The notes below the pieces were generated by a model. The model worked only from the letters and a program-made list of their open reading frames with translations. It had not been told where the DNA came from and made no database searches. Shown here one piece after another: positions 32,803 through 46,054 of a stretch of DNA of 64,000 nt. How positions within the stretch are numbered: position 1 is the first letter of the stretch; the number at the start of each line of letters is the position of its first letter. The DNA is from Sipunculus nudus (Eukaryota; Annelida; Sipuncula; Golfingiida; Sipunculidae), in the NCBI GenBank assembly GCA_026874595.1, contig CM049308.1:18786001-18850000 (forward strand). The letters are read 5' to 3'. Both the position numbers and the translations under genes were made by a program.

Positions 32803-33189
32803 TAGGATTTTGACGTTTACAAGTTAACTGCAATGAGATATCTCTCAATGGTTTTAACTTGTAATTAAAACTACATTTTATACAAATTAATTTTACTTTA
32901 GTCAGAATTGTATGGTTTCCATTCAAACTCTCAGAATTATCCCGCTAGTGTGTAAAAGCAATGTTTAAGCATTTCCTTATTATCTTACAAACTAACTAAT
33001 GTATTGTTAATTAGCCGTGTCGAAGAAATAATTGACACAGGGTATCCTCGATCCCTATCACAATTACATTATATTAAGAGGCAGCAAAACCCAGTCAGGC
33101 GTGACGACAACTGCTCATTAAGAACTGCTCACTTAACGGTGTCGAGTAGGAGAGAACTGCTCATTTGTCTGTTCACCGATACAGCAGGG

Positions 33190-33256
33190 ATAAAACCTGC
33201 AGCATCATGGCTCAACTTCAGTTTTCTCGTCAGTCTCACACAAGAGTAGTACAGAT
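33190..33256 (+). promoter_or_regulatory. Core promoter of the 33257 copy
   Basis: ATAAAA 33190-33195, TCAG with A at 33220, second TCAG 12 bases on. The upstream module starts with GACGACAACTGCTCATTAAG, the form found after the exon-like block. Confidence 0.55.
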
Positions 33257-33571
33257 ATGAAGTCTATCATCAGAAAGTGTCCCCGCTCACAGCTTCACAA
33301 GCTGGAAAACAAGCTCAACAGGTCATGTGACCAGATAGAGGTGATGTGGGGAGGGGTCAATGACCTTCGCGGACGTTACAAGCGAGCTCAAAACCATGGA
33401 AACAAGTGTGTGATGCGCAGCCGGAAGATGCAGCTACAGGTGTACCAAGGAGTGTGGTCAGTGTACCAGCACTGTGCCAGTCAGCAAGCTGCTGCTCTGA
33501 TGCTGTTGGAGCACAAGATGGCTGCTAGCCATGTAGGTGGTGAGTCCTCACCAGCCAGGATGGAGGACTGA
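33257..33571 (+). CDS. 104-residue family copy 8 (open, lacks Cys31)
   Basis: Open with normal TGA. Changes cluster in the first helix: L30M, C31W, R33G and R39G, plus L56R. Loss of one of the five family cysteines and two arginines makes its function doubtful although the frame is clean. First gene of unit 3; class ii 3' flank. L56R is shared with copies 5 and 7. Confidence 0.6.
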   Translation: MKSIIRKCPRSQLHKLENKLNRSCDQIEVMWGGVNDLRGRYKRAQNHGNKCVMRSRKMQLQVYQGVWSVYQHCASQQAAALMLLEHKMAASHVGGESSPARMED

Positions 33572-33595
33572 TTGTCTTGGTCTTGTACCACCAAT

Positions 33596-33611
33596 GGTTC
33601 TTATCAGAACC
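33596..33611 (+). terminator. Histone-type 3' stem-loop, loop TATC
   Basis: GGTTCTTATCAGAACC, full match to the histone consensus, 24 bases after TGA. Confidence 0.7.
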
Positions 33612-34752
33612 ACACATCCTCTAGATCTAGCTTTACTGTCACCACACATTTTCACCTCACACCACCCTTTCTGTTTTTATCCAGTGTTATTTATCTTTAC
33701 CTCTTTTACCGCTAGCACTTGTAACATTTAGTGTTGCACTTAATATAATTCCTGTCTTCTTATTATATTTTCCCCAGCAGTCCACTTAAAACTTCATCGT
33801 GTCCATTCAATTTTCAATTTAAATTAATTCAACCTTTTGTATATATTTTCATCGTCTAATTAGAGAACAATGAAATAAACGATGGTGACATTGAACCTTA
33901 TTAATTAAAATATATAATTTTTCATATTCACGTAATTAAGAATTTTATTTTAAGTCTGATAAGTATTTGAAATGTAATTAATATTTCAGTGCCATTCCCC
34001 TTGTAGGATTTATGTTATCCTGAGAGACTTCATGCTATATCTTTATATTTTAGCAATACACATTTGTATTAAATCAATATAACGTAACCAAATTACCCGT
34101 CTAATTTTATCATTGCATCACATTTTTACTAATTCAAACGTAAAAATGATTACACAGTGGGAAATGTTTATGAAAATAAATTAAAAAAAAATAAATTTAA
34201 CGGAGGCCGTACAAAACTAATTAAAGTGAATTTCAAATCCAAACTGTTCAACTTAAAATTAATACACTTTATAGGTACATAAAAACTTGCATAATACATG
34301 TATTTTGTATTACCTCACTTTGTTTGTACATTTTTACTGAATACAAAAGTTCTCAGTAAAAAGATTCCGGTACACTGAACATGTCCTCCTCAATTTCATT
34401 GTTTTATAACTGTTTTTGTTCTGTTAGTGAGTGTCTTTTTACCTAAATACTATATAAGACTGCGTTAACAGAGGTCCGATCTTGCGTATGCGCGTGCTAG
34501 AAAAAAAAAAACGAAAGATGCAACAAAGAGGTAATGCCAGCTGGAAATTGCAGGGTTCGGCTAAATTATATGTATCATTTGCGCCGCTGATCGCGCCCGG
34601 TGCAACATCATTTCCGCGTCTGCACTCTGCACTGGAGCAAATTGTTTAAGAACGAAATTTTGACAGATACCAGTATGTGAATCGGTCCCTTTAAATTGCT
34701 TAATGCATACAGCCTATGATGATAATGTTCTTGATGATAATGATGATGATTA

Positions 34753-34840
<88 letters not shown>

Positions 34841-35100
34841 GATTTTTATTGATTTATTTTTATAAGTCTCTAAAATGGAAATTTAAACTATACTTGTTTC
34901 CTCCAGTGGCAACTGATAAATAAATTATATTTATTTTAGAATACTTTATCAGGTCAATATAACAATAGCGATATAAGATGTGAAGCAGAAACCGACAGTG
35001 ATGTGTAATGTACTGAGATTATTAGTTCACTGTCGATAATGTCAATTATCTTCAAGACACGATGGACTCTAATCAATATCATTCCGTATTTCACACCGAG
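33612..35100 (+). repeat. Class ii intergenic spacer, copy 3
   Basis: Matches 46055-47530. It includes the GCGC block with TGATCGCGCCCGGTGC at about 34589 and an (ATT)n tract of about 95 bases at 34747-34840, much longer than the 47180-47275 homologue. No gene. Confidence 0.65.
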
Positions 35101-35329
35101 GTCAATGAGATATTGAATCACTCAAGCAGAACCATCCTTAATCTCCATCAGTTGACGATCTCTCATGGGGAACACCCAAAGTCACTATAACGTGACGTAC
35201 CTACTCACCAATAACTGCTCACTCTGTGGTACTCAGAATGAAGGATGCAGACGAGGGGAGAACTACTCACTGGTATTTCTCACATTGAAACTCGTGTCAC
35301 TGATGATCTGTCACATGGATACAGCAGGG

Positions 35330-35396
35330 ATAAAACCTGCAGCATCATGGCTAAACTTCAGTTTTCTCGTCAGTCTCACTCAAGAGTAGTACAGAT
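35330..35396 (+). promoter_or_regulatory. Core promoter of the 35397 copy
   Basis: ATAAAA 35330-35335, TCAG A at 35360. The overlapping + strand frame that ends at TAG (35387-35389) is in another phase and has no counterpart in most copies. Confidence 0.55.
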
Positions 35397-35711
35397 ATGA
35401 AGTCTATCATCAGAAAGTGTCCCCGCTCACAGCTCCACAAGCTGGAAAACAAGCTCAACAGGTCATGTGACCAGATAGAGGTGCTGTGTGGAAGGGTCAA
35501 TGACCTTCGGAGACGTTACAAGCGTGCTGAAAACCATGGAAACAAGTGTGTGATGCGCAGCCTGAAGATGCAACTACAGGTGTACCAAGGAGTGTGGTCA
35601 GTGTACCAGCACTGTGCCAGTCAGCAAGCTGCTGCTCTGATGCTGTTGGAGCACAAGGTGGCTGCTAGTCATGTAGGTGGTGAGTCCTCACCAGCCAGGA
35701 TGGAGGACTGA
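35397..35711 (+). CDS. 104-residue family copy 9 (intact)
   Basis: One of the two copies closest to the consensus: only Q45E and M88V. Q45E is shared with the 47831 copy, its positional homologue in unit 4. All cysteines are present. Second gene of unit 3, 1.83 kb after copy 8; class ii 3' flank. A good candidate for a functional member. Confidence 0.72.
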   Translation: MKSIIRKCPRSQLHKLENKLNRSCDQIEVLCGRVNDLRRRYKRAENHGNKCVMRSLKMQLQVYQGVWSVYQHCASQQAAALMLLEHKVAASHVGGESSPARMED

Positions 35712-35735
35712 TTGTCTATGTCTTGTACCACCAAT

Positions 35736-35751
35736 GGTTCTTATCAGAACC
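35736..35751 (+). terminator. Histone-type 3' stem-loop, loop TATC
   Basis: GGTTCTTATCAGAACC with ACACATC after it; full consensus match. Confidence 0.7.
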
Positions 35752-36770
<1,019 letters not shown>

Positions 36771-37047
36771 TGAATCACTCAATCAAAACCATCCGTTATC
36801 ATCTCCATTTGTTGACAATCTCTCATGGAGAACATCCAACGTCAGTCAGCCATGACGAGAACTCCTCACTTATAACTGCTCACTCTGTGGTACTCAGTAC
36901 GAAGGATGCAGACCAGTTGAGAACTATACTCACTGACATTCCTCACACTAAAACTCATGTCACTGATGATCTGTCACATGGATACAGAAGAGATAAAACC
37001 TGCAGCATCATGGCTCAACTTCAGTCTCACACAAGAGTAGTACAGAA

Positions 37048-37361
37048 ATGAAGTCTATCATCAGAAAGTGTCCCCGCTCACAGCTCCACAAACCGGAAAA
37101 TAAGCTCAACAGGTCATGTGACCAGATGGAGGTTCTGTGTGGAAGGGTCAACGATCTTCGCAGTATTACAAGCGAGCTCAAAACCATAGAAACAAGTGCG
37201 TGATGCGCAGCCTCAAGATGCAGCTACAGGTGTTCCAAGGAGTGTGGTCAGTGTACCAGCACTGTGCCAGTAAGCAAGCTGCTGCTCTGATGCTGTTGGA
37301 GCACAAGACGGCTGCTAGTCATGTAGGTGGTGAGTCCTCACCAGCCAGGATGGAGGACTGA
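37048..37361 (+). pseudogene. 104-residue family copy 10, frameshifted
   Basis: One base is missing where CGCAGACGTTAC reads CGCAGTATTAC (codons 38-41), a lesion shared exactly with the 60622 copy. Further changes are L16P, which would break the first helix, plus I27M, G48R, Y63F, Q76K and M88T. The ATG, short leader and promoter (ATAAAA 36993, TCAG A 37023) are intact. An in-phase continuation of an upstream frame ends at the ATGA overlapping the start. Class iii 3' flank, last gene of unit 3. Confidence 0.8.
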
Positions 37362-37385
37362 TTGTCTTGGTCTTGTACCACCAAT

Positions 37386-37401
37386 GGTTCTTGTCAGAAC
37401 C
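37386..37401 (+). terminator. Histone-type 3' stem-loop, loop TGTC
   Basis: GGTTCTTGTCAGAACC; stem intact although the coding frame is broken. Confidence 0.6.
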
Positions 37402-38789
37402 ACACATCCTCTAGATCTCTAGCTTTTCTTTCATCATACAGTCATAAATTGTGTCATATTCCTGTGTTTAGTGAACCTATTTATAATCTTATTTATTACA
37501 CCACTTTGTTGTTCAGCTGACCTTCAAGTAGCCTTTTATTGGTCAATCTTTGTACAGTGTAATTATTAAATGTATTTATTGTGTCTGTTCAGAACTATTC
37601 ATTAGATAACAAAATCAAAATAAAAGGTTTATTACCGAAATGAAATATAAATACGAAACATTTCCGGTCGAGTTCCAGTAAACCCGAGCATGACACAAAG
37701 CAAATTGCCGAAAATGTCAGAATAATGTAGTTTGTCTTAATTTCTTTATCATCGAGAAAAATTCTGGATAGCATATCTCGCACAATTTTTAACATTACAC
37801 ATTTGTATAAAATCATTGCTATGTTCAAACAAAAAAAAACCAGGACCAACTGATCCACTCAGTGTAATAAATGACATTTTTATCAGTTCCAGCATTAAAA
37901 TAAGTTCCCGGTTATTATGTCAATGTGACAATAATTAATCCAAAAATGGAAAAAACAAACGAAAAGGATAATCAATTAAAATACATTTCATATTAAACAA
38001 TGCAAACACATTATGATGATTATGTTTCATGAGCTCTACCAAGGAGGTAATGTTTTCACGCTTGTCTCTGTGTTTGTTTGATTTTAGCAAGATTAAGCAA
38101 AAATCGCTGCACTGAGTTCATGATGCGTCGTGGTTATTGCAATATAGGCCATTAAATTTAGGTCCAGATCCGAATACACTCCAGTTCGACTATATTACTG
38201 TAGTAAAAGAATGCGCTTAGCAGGACGCCCTTTTCGTCAATGTTATGTTTGCTAGAATATTGCCCGTTCGCGTAAGGTTTTTGAGAGAAGGCACAAAGAC
38301 AGCCTCTTAATGCAAAATATCGCTTTTTTCCAGATTTACTGCATGGGGAAATAGAGAAAAGGTCCGCTTTCAGAACACATCGTTCCCGACAGTAGACAAG
38401 ACCAACAACGTACATTTCGGAGGCGTCGCCACACAGTAGTTGCGGAACAACAGTCGAGTGGCCCCACCAACAATTATGATATTTATGTTTATTAGCCGAA
38501 AGAGGGAAATAAAACCTTGAATTTAAGTCTTCATTAAAGATCCAGTCTTTGTAATCCAATTGATAATTTCATTAGGGCGGCACGGTCACAAGGATATCAT
38601 ATATCTTAAGATAATGTCAGTATTCCACACCGTTAGAAACTGAGGTGGGACGATTTGAAATGTTCCAGACAGGCAAATTTAGAAAAATAATGTCACATTA
38701 ATTGGTGTCATGGAATCCCTGCTTGGGCTGAGTGCGATATGCTAAAACACATTGTATTATATGCATATTAAAATTAATACATTAATAAA
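37402..38789 (+). repeat. Class iii 3' spacer, copy 3
   Basis: Nearly identical to 60976-62360 (offset 23.57 kb). It carries the GGTCCAGATCCGAATACAC and CGGAGGCGTCGCC landmarks. Minus-strand frames at 37595-37858 and 38158-38559 are open here but shifted in homologues. Confidence 0.6.
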
Positions 38790-39285
38790 TGAGTAGATTA
38801 ATTAATTCATTCATTCTTCATTCCTTCACTCATTCATTCAACCCATCTACTCATTCATTCATTTATTCGTTCATTCATATACTCATTTATTCACTCTTTC
38901 ATTGATTGATTGATTGATTCACTCACTTATTCTTTCATTCATTCATTCATTCATTCATTCATTCATTCATTCATTCATTCATTCACTCATTCAATCATTC
39001 ATTCATTCTCTTATTGACTCATTCATACTCATCCATTACTTAATTCACTCATTCATTCATTCATTCGCTCAATCACTCACTCGCTCATTCATTCATTCTT
39101 TCATTCATTTATTCATTCATTCATATACTCATTCATTTACTCACTCATTAATTGAACCATTAATTCACTCAGTCATTCATTCATTCATTCATTCATTCAT
39201 TCATTCATTCATTCATTCATTCATTCATTCATTCATTCATTCATTCATTCATTCATTCATGCATTCATAAATTCATTGATTGATT
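38790..39285 (+). repeat. CATT-type tetranucleotide array, unit 3
   Basis: The longest array, about 495 bases, with two nearly pure ATTC runs (about 38930-38985 and 39170-39260). The 118-codon 'IHSFIHSFIHS' frame is an artefact. Confidence 0.92.
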
Positions 39286-39499
39286 CAGGGCATTATTGAC
39301 TTAAAGGTTTATCAAGCGTGACGACAGGTGCTCAGCATGACCTCCTCATTAATACGGTACTCAGTGTGACATGTGTTCCACAAGGGAAAGCTACTCAATG
39401 ACATTCCTCACTTAATTCACCAAAGCAGAACCCTCCTACATTAATAGCCGATGGCTTCTCATGGGGAACAAACAAAGTCAGTTAAGTTTCAACACAACT

Positions 39500-39797
39500 G
39501 CTCAATAACAATTGCTCAATGATAACTGCTCACTATGTGGTACCCAGAATAGAGGATCTAGGTCAGGGGAGAACTACTCACTGACATTCCTAACATTGAA
39601 GCTCATGTCACAAATGATCTGTCATATGGATAGAGCAGGGATAAAACCTGCGGAATCATGGCTCAGTCTGACACCAGAGAAGTACAAAGTCTGTCCTCAG
39701 AAAGTGTCCCCGTTCACAGGTTCACAAGCTGGACACCATGCCTTCCTCTGAAATGAAAACATGATGGTTAAAGTCCACAACAAAGCACGGTAAGTTA
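39500..39797 (+). pseudogene. Class B truncated family copy 3
   Basis: Promoter module with ATAAAA near 39640, then GAGAAGTACAAAGTCTG, where a deletion removes the start codon region, then CTCAGAAAGTGTCCCCG (RKCPR equivalent). The GGTAAGTTAC donor-like site is at about 39789. Confidence 0.65.
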
Positions 39798-40540
39798 CGA
39801 AAAATACATAGGTGTGTTTACTTGTGTCTGACCCCCGTGTTAATTATCCCAAGCAGGCCTGGTAAATTTTATATAAAAACTCAGTCATCACAGTCTTTAT
39901 GAAATCACCAGTTATCGTGAAGCTTTTATAACAATATTTAAGCCAGAATGGATTTATCATACAGGGATCATTTCTAGTATTATGGGTTTCTACGCTGTCT
40001 ATATACTTCGCACACATCATATCGTTACAAAGTAAACCATAATTTCTAAGGGTAAAACTAAATATAAGAAAACTATTTTCTGGTCGAGATTTTTATCATA
40101 GTTTTCGATATGACTAGTCCTGCCTCTCTGACAAGGTCGGTTGAACCTCTGGTCGTCGGGAAGGTAAAACTGCCACCAGAATCTGAGAGCGAATCACTTT
40201 GGTAACGACGCTCTCCATCCATGAATGGGTATGTGAGTGGACAGATACCACGTTGGTTATTGGAGATACCAGTCTGTGTGACACGCACGGAGTGTTTCTC
40301 AAGTAATAACACGATGGTGTTCCAGTATATCGGGACAGTACAAGGTGACTCCATACAAAAAAAAGTCTGTTAAAAGTAATTAATAATAAATATAGTGAGA
40401 TTCTGAAGGTCAGTTTCGCTCATTAGGCATCATGAATTGTATATAATGTTGTAATGCTCTTATATAACGATCTTCCTTTGCACAAAACTGTTAATCCTGC
40501 GGTTACGTTTTTACGTCATGTTGGGATGACTCACTGGATC
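39798..40540 (+). repeat. Class B 3' spacer with minus-strand open module, copy 3
   Basis: Near-identical to 28461-29200. The minus-strand frame 40354-40073 is open. Nothing else is recognised. Confidence 0.5.
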
Positions 40541-43190
40541 CAGCATTCCCATACAGGGGGTCGTCTATGGATGTCACGGATAAACCTCCTGCACACATTC
40601 ATTTTACACAGCCGAAGTCGGCTTTTATACGCCGAAGTCGGGCTATTGCTCTATAAATAGTAAATGAAGAAAATATAGCGTATTTATGTATTAACAACAT
40701 CCATTCCAAATACATGTAAAACCAACAGAAGGTATTTGTGAAATAAAGTGAAACATATTTTATGTATTGATAAACCTGTGGATTTATTTTGAAATGCGGA
40801 ATTGTAAATATAAACAGAAACTTATGAGCGTGCTTCTTTTCATAGTTTACGTGACACAAATGTTTCCAGAATTGTTGATATACCTGCACGATGACAGTGC
40901 AGCGACACCTGCTGTGGTCATTTCTACATTATGCAAAAAGATTTCCTCGTGGTATTGCGGGGATATACCATTATTGCATGCTGATATAAGAAATGAATGG
41001 CAATTTAAGGGATCGAGAGTTATGTGTTTTTTGCATTTACTGACCATGCCATAGTAACAGCAAAACCATCCTAGCACATAGTCTCAGTACCTCACATACG
41101 CCTCTTTAACACCTTGTTGTGGCACTGCGTGTTGGTTAACATAGTCCATATGTGTCTGTTTTCAAATACCAAAGCCGCTTGACAAGATTGTTTCAGCCAG
41201 AGGAACATGTATTACATTTTTGGAGCAAGTCAGTGAGGCATCTCCTGATTGACACTTGTTGTTGCCCGAGCGATGCACGCGCTCTGTTTATGTTTACATC
41301 TGTGATCGCGCCCGGTGCACTATTTTTAACACTCGCTTTCAGGGCAATATTTTGGCGGGTACAAATCCATTTTCAAGGGAAGAAGCAATTTTCGTGTTAA
41401 TTCATCATTAGATTAGGCCACTTTAAATTCAACAATGCATACAAACGTTATATTACTCTTTGTTATCATTACGGTCATAGTATATCCTTGTTGCATGTAT
41501 CTGAGCCTGAATTTCATATTTTTCTTAACAGATAATCAAGCAGATATTTTTTTAAGTTTATTTCAAAGATATTATATCAGAACTCTAAAGATATATGATG
41601 TTTAAAGACAAAGTATTCTTCTAATAAAGGTAAGATTGTGGTTAATGTCAGTTTCCATAAATGGATGAAGTTCTAGCATTTCACGTGCTCGGTGATAATG
41701 AAATAAATTAAAAATCTAGTTATTTTAGCAGAAAATTTTAAAATATCTACTACTAGCTGATAAACCCAGTATACCGGTCGTTTTACCGGGTTGGGGAGAT
41801 GTATTAATTGACAGGATTGTTGGATCCTTGTTTTATCAAAAAATGAAAAGAAAATATAGATTTTCAGTGGATTACAGTCTCAATGAGATATGTACAAATA
41901 TTTTGTTAACATTTATTTAGTGGCGCTGTGCTCGTGGCAAGGAATTTATACACCGGTACGTTGACCTTGAACACCTGGTCAGTGGTGATTTTTACATTAA
42001 TGTTCGAACCGGAATGGGACGCGGGGGCCTCCGGTTTTCGACGACTTTTGACTGGTTACCATGTTTGGACGTTTAAAGTACAGGTTAATGTGAGGAAGAC
42101 ATTAATTCTACATATCTTAACTTAACCTCTAATTTGATAGGAGTATGAAGACCTGAAAGATTAATTAAATGTACGTTTTAAGGCAAGGAAACTGTTCCTG
42201 AAGAGAGAAAAACGGAATATGCATACCTCGTTAGTAGCAGACGCGGACTGAAGGGGGGTCCAGGGGGTCGGTCCCCCTTTTCAGCTGCAACTTTTTTTAA
42301 TCGTATCAGACCAATTTTGAGACCTGGAACATTCACCCCCACCCCATCCCAACCCTTTTTCGGAAATTGGGACCTTGTATTGGGTTTTGTCATTAATCCT
42401 CCTCGGTTGAACCACTCCTTTTCGTTAAGCGTGCCAGAGTCATGTGTTTTAACACATTTTGACTGACCACACACGTGGGTCAGAGCCTTTGTCAAATGTC
42501 AGCCCAAACATGCATAAATCCGTCACTGAAAGCAAGATTATTCATATGCACGGTAGTCCTTAAATCGGCTTAATTCTGGACTTGAGGTGACCACAAAGAA
42601 AATCCGGTCTTTGCCGAACAGTTCGGCAGTTTGCGGTGATAGCCTCGATCCGCTCATATCAGAAAACACGCAAAAATCACTCAAAATGAGTACATTAATT
42701 GATTCTAATATCGGCCATGTCACTGAGGGAACTATAACATTTCAACTGAGGTATGGCACAGTACCATAGGGAACGCAGTTTCAGAGAACATTGGGAACAG
42801 AGGTGGACCGAATTCCTTTTATAAGTAACTAGCTGATAAACCCGGTATACCGGGCTTTTTACCGGGGTTTGGGAGATATATATTTACTGAGATGTTGAAT
42901 GTTGGCTCATTTTTTATTCTAAAAGTTAAAAGAAAATATAGATTTTTAGTGGGATACTCTCTGAATACGATATGTACAAATATATTTTACTGTTATTTTG
43001 TGGCGCTGTGCTCTTGGCACAAATCATACCTTGAAGACCTGGTCAGTAATTGTTTACATTGCGAACCGGAATGAGACGCGGAGGCATCGGTGTTTCGTTA
43101 ATATTTAACTGGTTTCTATCGTTGGACGTATAAAGAATAGGTTGATGTGAGGAACACATAAAAGATTAATTAAATGTACGTTGCAAGGAA
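40541..43190 (+). repeat. Long spacer of unit 4, first part
   Basis: Duplicate of 29200-31855. It contains the GCCGAAGTCGG pair, TGATCGCGCCCGGTGCAC (about 41301), the AGCTGATAAACCC repeat at 41757 and 42831 and the C-rich block 42235-42430. No gene. Confidence 0.7.
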
Positions 43191-43813
43191 ACTGTTCCTG
43201 AAGAAGGAAACAGAAATATGCATACATCGTAAGTGGCAGAAGCGGACCCAGCGGGACTCCATGCAGAGGGTCCGTATCCCATTTTCAGCCACTGCAACTT
43301 TTTTTCATCGTATCAGACAAATTTTGAGGCCTGAAACCCCCGCCACCACCCCAGCTCTTTTTTTTCTGAAATTGGGACCTTGAATTTGGTTTTGTCATTA
43401 ATCCTCCTGGGTTGAACTCTCCATTTCATAAAGCGAGAAACATGTGTTTTTTCCTTTTACTGACCACGCACGTGGGTCAAATCCCTCTTTGAAGGCAAGC
43501 GTTATTCATATGAACAATAGTCCTTAATGTTAGAGGTTGAGTGACCACAATGCCACATTCCGGTGATTGCCGAAGCTAGTTCGGCTGTGCTCGGTAAAAA
43601 ACGGAAAAATCACTCAAAATTAAATGTACATTAAAAATTGTTTATTTTCATATAGCCTATGTCACTGAGGGTATAATAACCATTAAAATGATGTATGGCA
43701 CAATATTGTACACAACGCGGTTTTAGAGAACATTGCGAACAAACGTGAACCGAATTCCTTTTATAAGTATTAGAAGATAGATGATGATGATGATGAATGA
43801 TATTATTATTATA

Positions 43814-43864
<51 letters not shown>

Positions 43865-44330
43865 TTATAATTTTTATTTTTATTACTATTATTATTACTA
43901 CTACTACCATTTTTATTATTAGCGGTATACCCATAATTTCGACATTGATGATATATGTGACATCCGGGTTTTAGTGTATACGCAAAAATGGCAGCCCCAT
44001 GAGTGGTTTCAAGAAACTGGGAGAAATAAACCTGTCAGGGTTCGATAAGGGCGTTATGATGCGACACGAATATTAAGCCGAAGATAGCGTACAGAAGAGG
44101 ATCTGTCTATGGAGGGAGATCGGTGGCAAGAGGCAATAACTTTTTTTTTAATCACGCCAAGATCCTAAAATCATAGTAGAATTTTCATTATTATAAGCAG
44201 TAGTAGTAGTAGAAGTAGTAGTAGTAGTAGTAGTGGTAGTATCGGTAGTAGTAGTAATAGAAGTAGTATTTATCTTTTTTATTAAATAGGAAAATTTAAA
44301 TTTTAACCAGAACGATTTATTCCTGAGGGA
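43191..44330 (+). repeat. Segment of long spacer deleted in unit 3
   Basis: It holds a second C-rich MITE-like block (43230-43420), an (ATT)n tract (43800-43865), the short ATGGCAGCCCC block at 43988 and an AGT/GTA tract (44199-44265). It corresponds to 8585-9000 and 54250-54670 in units 1 and 5 and is absent from unit 3. Confidence 0.65.
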
Positions 44331-45018
44331 AATAAAACAGATAAATTACATTATTTATATTTTATTTGAAAAAAAATCATCAGGTATATATGATTGTACC
44401 GTATTGGATAAAGCGGCGAAAAATTGAATGAAATCTGAGGAATAAGTGCTCGTGGGTGTATACTGTTGTTAATAGCAATTATCTTCAAGATAAGATAGAC
44501 TCTAATTAATATTTAGTATTTCACACCGTGATATAAGGAGGTAATCAATCAAGCATTACCATCATTTCCATTATTTGACGATCTGTCATGAGGAACATCC
44601 AAGACATTCAGGCGTGAAGATAACTGCTCACTCTGTGGTACTCAGTCTGGAGGATGCAGACTAGAGGAGAACTACTCACTGACTTTCCTCACATTGAAAC
44701 TCGGTTACAGAATAACTGGGGGTTACAAGTACATCAAGTACTCCCCGTCCTCCAAGAATCTCACTTAGTCTAATAATGATTAAATTTTCTCAACAAAAAA
44801 AAACAAGAAATTCCTGTCACTGGTATCCGCAGATTTGGGACATATTTCAATATAAAGTTTTCTAAAGAAAAACGCGTTTTGTTGAGATGACGTTTAACCA
44901 TCCATATAATTGGGAATGAGAATCACTGGTGTCAGTGCACAGTGACAACTGGCGATATACCCTTAATTCAGACAGGCGGCTTGTGACTGTGACATTCTGG
45001 TTTTAGTGTACACACAAA

Positions 45019-45229
45019 ATGGCAGCCTCATGAGCGAGTTCGATATTTTTTTGCAAAGTCAGGGATTGATCAGGCTACGGGAAATTCCAGAAAGAAGGTA
45101 CTCCGTAAACAGTCAGAAAGTAAAAAATCTATCTGGAGAGAGAATTTGGTTGCCATTAGACCCGTATCCTCTAAGTAGAAGCCGGAAGAACGCTATCAAG
45201 ATGACCGCGCCCTTAGCAGCAAATTACAG
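45019..45229 (+). pseudogene. Exon-like 'MAAS/MSEFD' block, copy 4
   Basis: AAAATGGCAGCC starts it. An inner ATG (MSEFDIF) runs 70-odd codons, but only because two indels (extra T, extra A) shift and restore phase around a garbled middle. LPLDPYPLSRSRKNA is in the original phase. It ends TTACAGTAGG. Confidence 0.35.
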
Positions 45230-45632
45230 TAGGATTTTGACCTTTACAAGTTAACTGCAATAAGATATCTCTCAATGGTTTTAACTTGTAATTAAAACTA
45301 CATTTTATACAAATTAATTTACTTTAGTCAGAATTGTATGGTTTCCATTCAAACTCTCAGAATTATCCCGCTAGTGTGTAAAAGCAATGTTTCCTTATTA
45401 TCTTACAAACTAATACTATGTATTATATGTATATGTGTATTATGTATTGTTAATTAGCCGTGTCGAAGAAATAATAGACACAGGGTATCCTCGATCCCTA
45501 TCACAATTACCTTATATTAAGAGGCAGCAAAACCCAGTCAGGCGTGACGACAACTGCTCATTAAGAACTGCTCACTTAACGGTGTCGAGTAGGGGAGAAC
45601 TGCTCATTTGTCTGTCCACCGATACAGCAGGG

Positions 45633-45699
45633 ATAAGACCTGCAGCATCACGGCTCAACTTCAGTTTTCTCGTCAGTCTCACACTAGATTAGTACAGAG
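45633..45699 (+). promoter_or_regulatory. Variant core promoter of the 45700 copy
   Basis: The TATA-like box is ATAAGA (45633-45638). TCAG A at 45663 keeps the 30-base spacing. Confidence 0.5.
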
Positions 45700-46014
45700 A
45701 TGAAGTCTATCACCAGAAAATGTCCCCACTCACAGCTCGACAAGCTGGAAAACAAGCTCAACAGGTCATGTGACCAGAAAGAGGTGATGTGTGGAAAGGT
45801 TAATGACCTTCGCAGACGTTACAAGCGAGCTCAAAACCATGGAAACAAGTGTGTGATGCGCAGCATCAAGATGCAGCTACAGGTGTACCAAGGAGTGTGG
45901 TCAGTGTACCAGCACTGTGCCAGTCAGCAAGCTGCTGCCCTGATGCTGTTGGAGCACAAGATGGCTGCTAGCCATGTCGGTGGTGAGTCCTCACCAGCCA
46001 GGATGGAGGACTGA
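45700..46014 (+). CDS. 104-residue family copy 11 (open)
   Basis: Open with normal TGA. Changes: I5T, R10H, H14D, I27K, L30M, R33K and L56I. I27K puts a charge at a predicted core position of the first helix, which may weaken the coiled coil. All five cysteines are present. First gene of unit 4, positional homologue of 33257; class ii flank. Confidence 0.62.
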   Translation: MKSITRKCPHSQLDKLENKLNRSCDQKEVMCGKVNDLRRRYKRAQNHGNKCVMRSIKMQLQVYQGVWSVYQHCASQQAAALMLLEHKMAASHVGGESSPARMED

Positions 46015-46038
46015 TTGTCTTGGTCTTGTACCACCAAT

Positions 46039-46054
46039 GGTTCTTATCAGAACC
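46039..46054 (+). terminator. Histone-type 3' stem-loop, loop TATC
   Basis: GGTTCTTATCAGAACC, full consensus match. Confidence 0.7.

Noticed and set aside
33004-33249. + strand frames ending LVSLTQE just before the gene (also 35165-35389, 45435-45692, 58774-58998)
   Set aside because: They cover the promoter and leader, lie in a phase different from the gene, have different starts in each unit and are interrupted in other copies.
38914-39270. 118-codon frame of IHSFIHSF repeats (also 12555-12794 and 25441-25665)
   Set aside because: Pure translation of the ATTC tetranucleotide array; all phases of such an array without stops give similar peptides.
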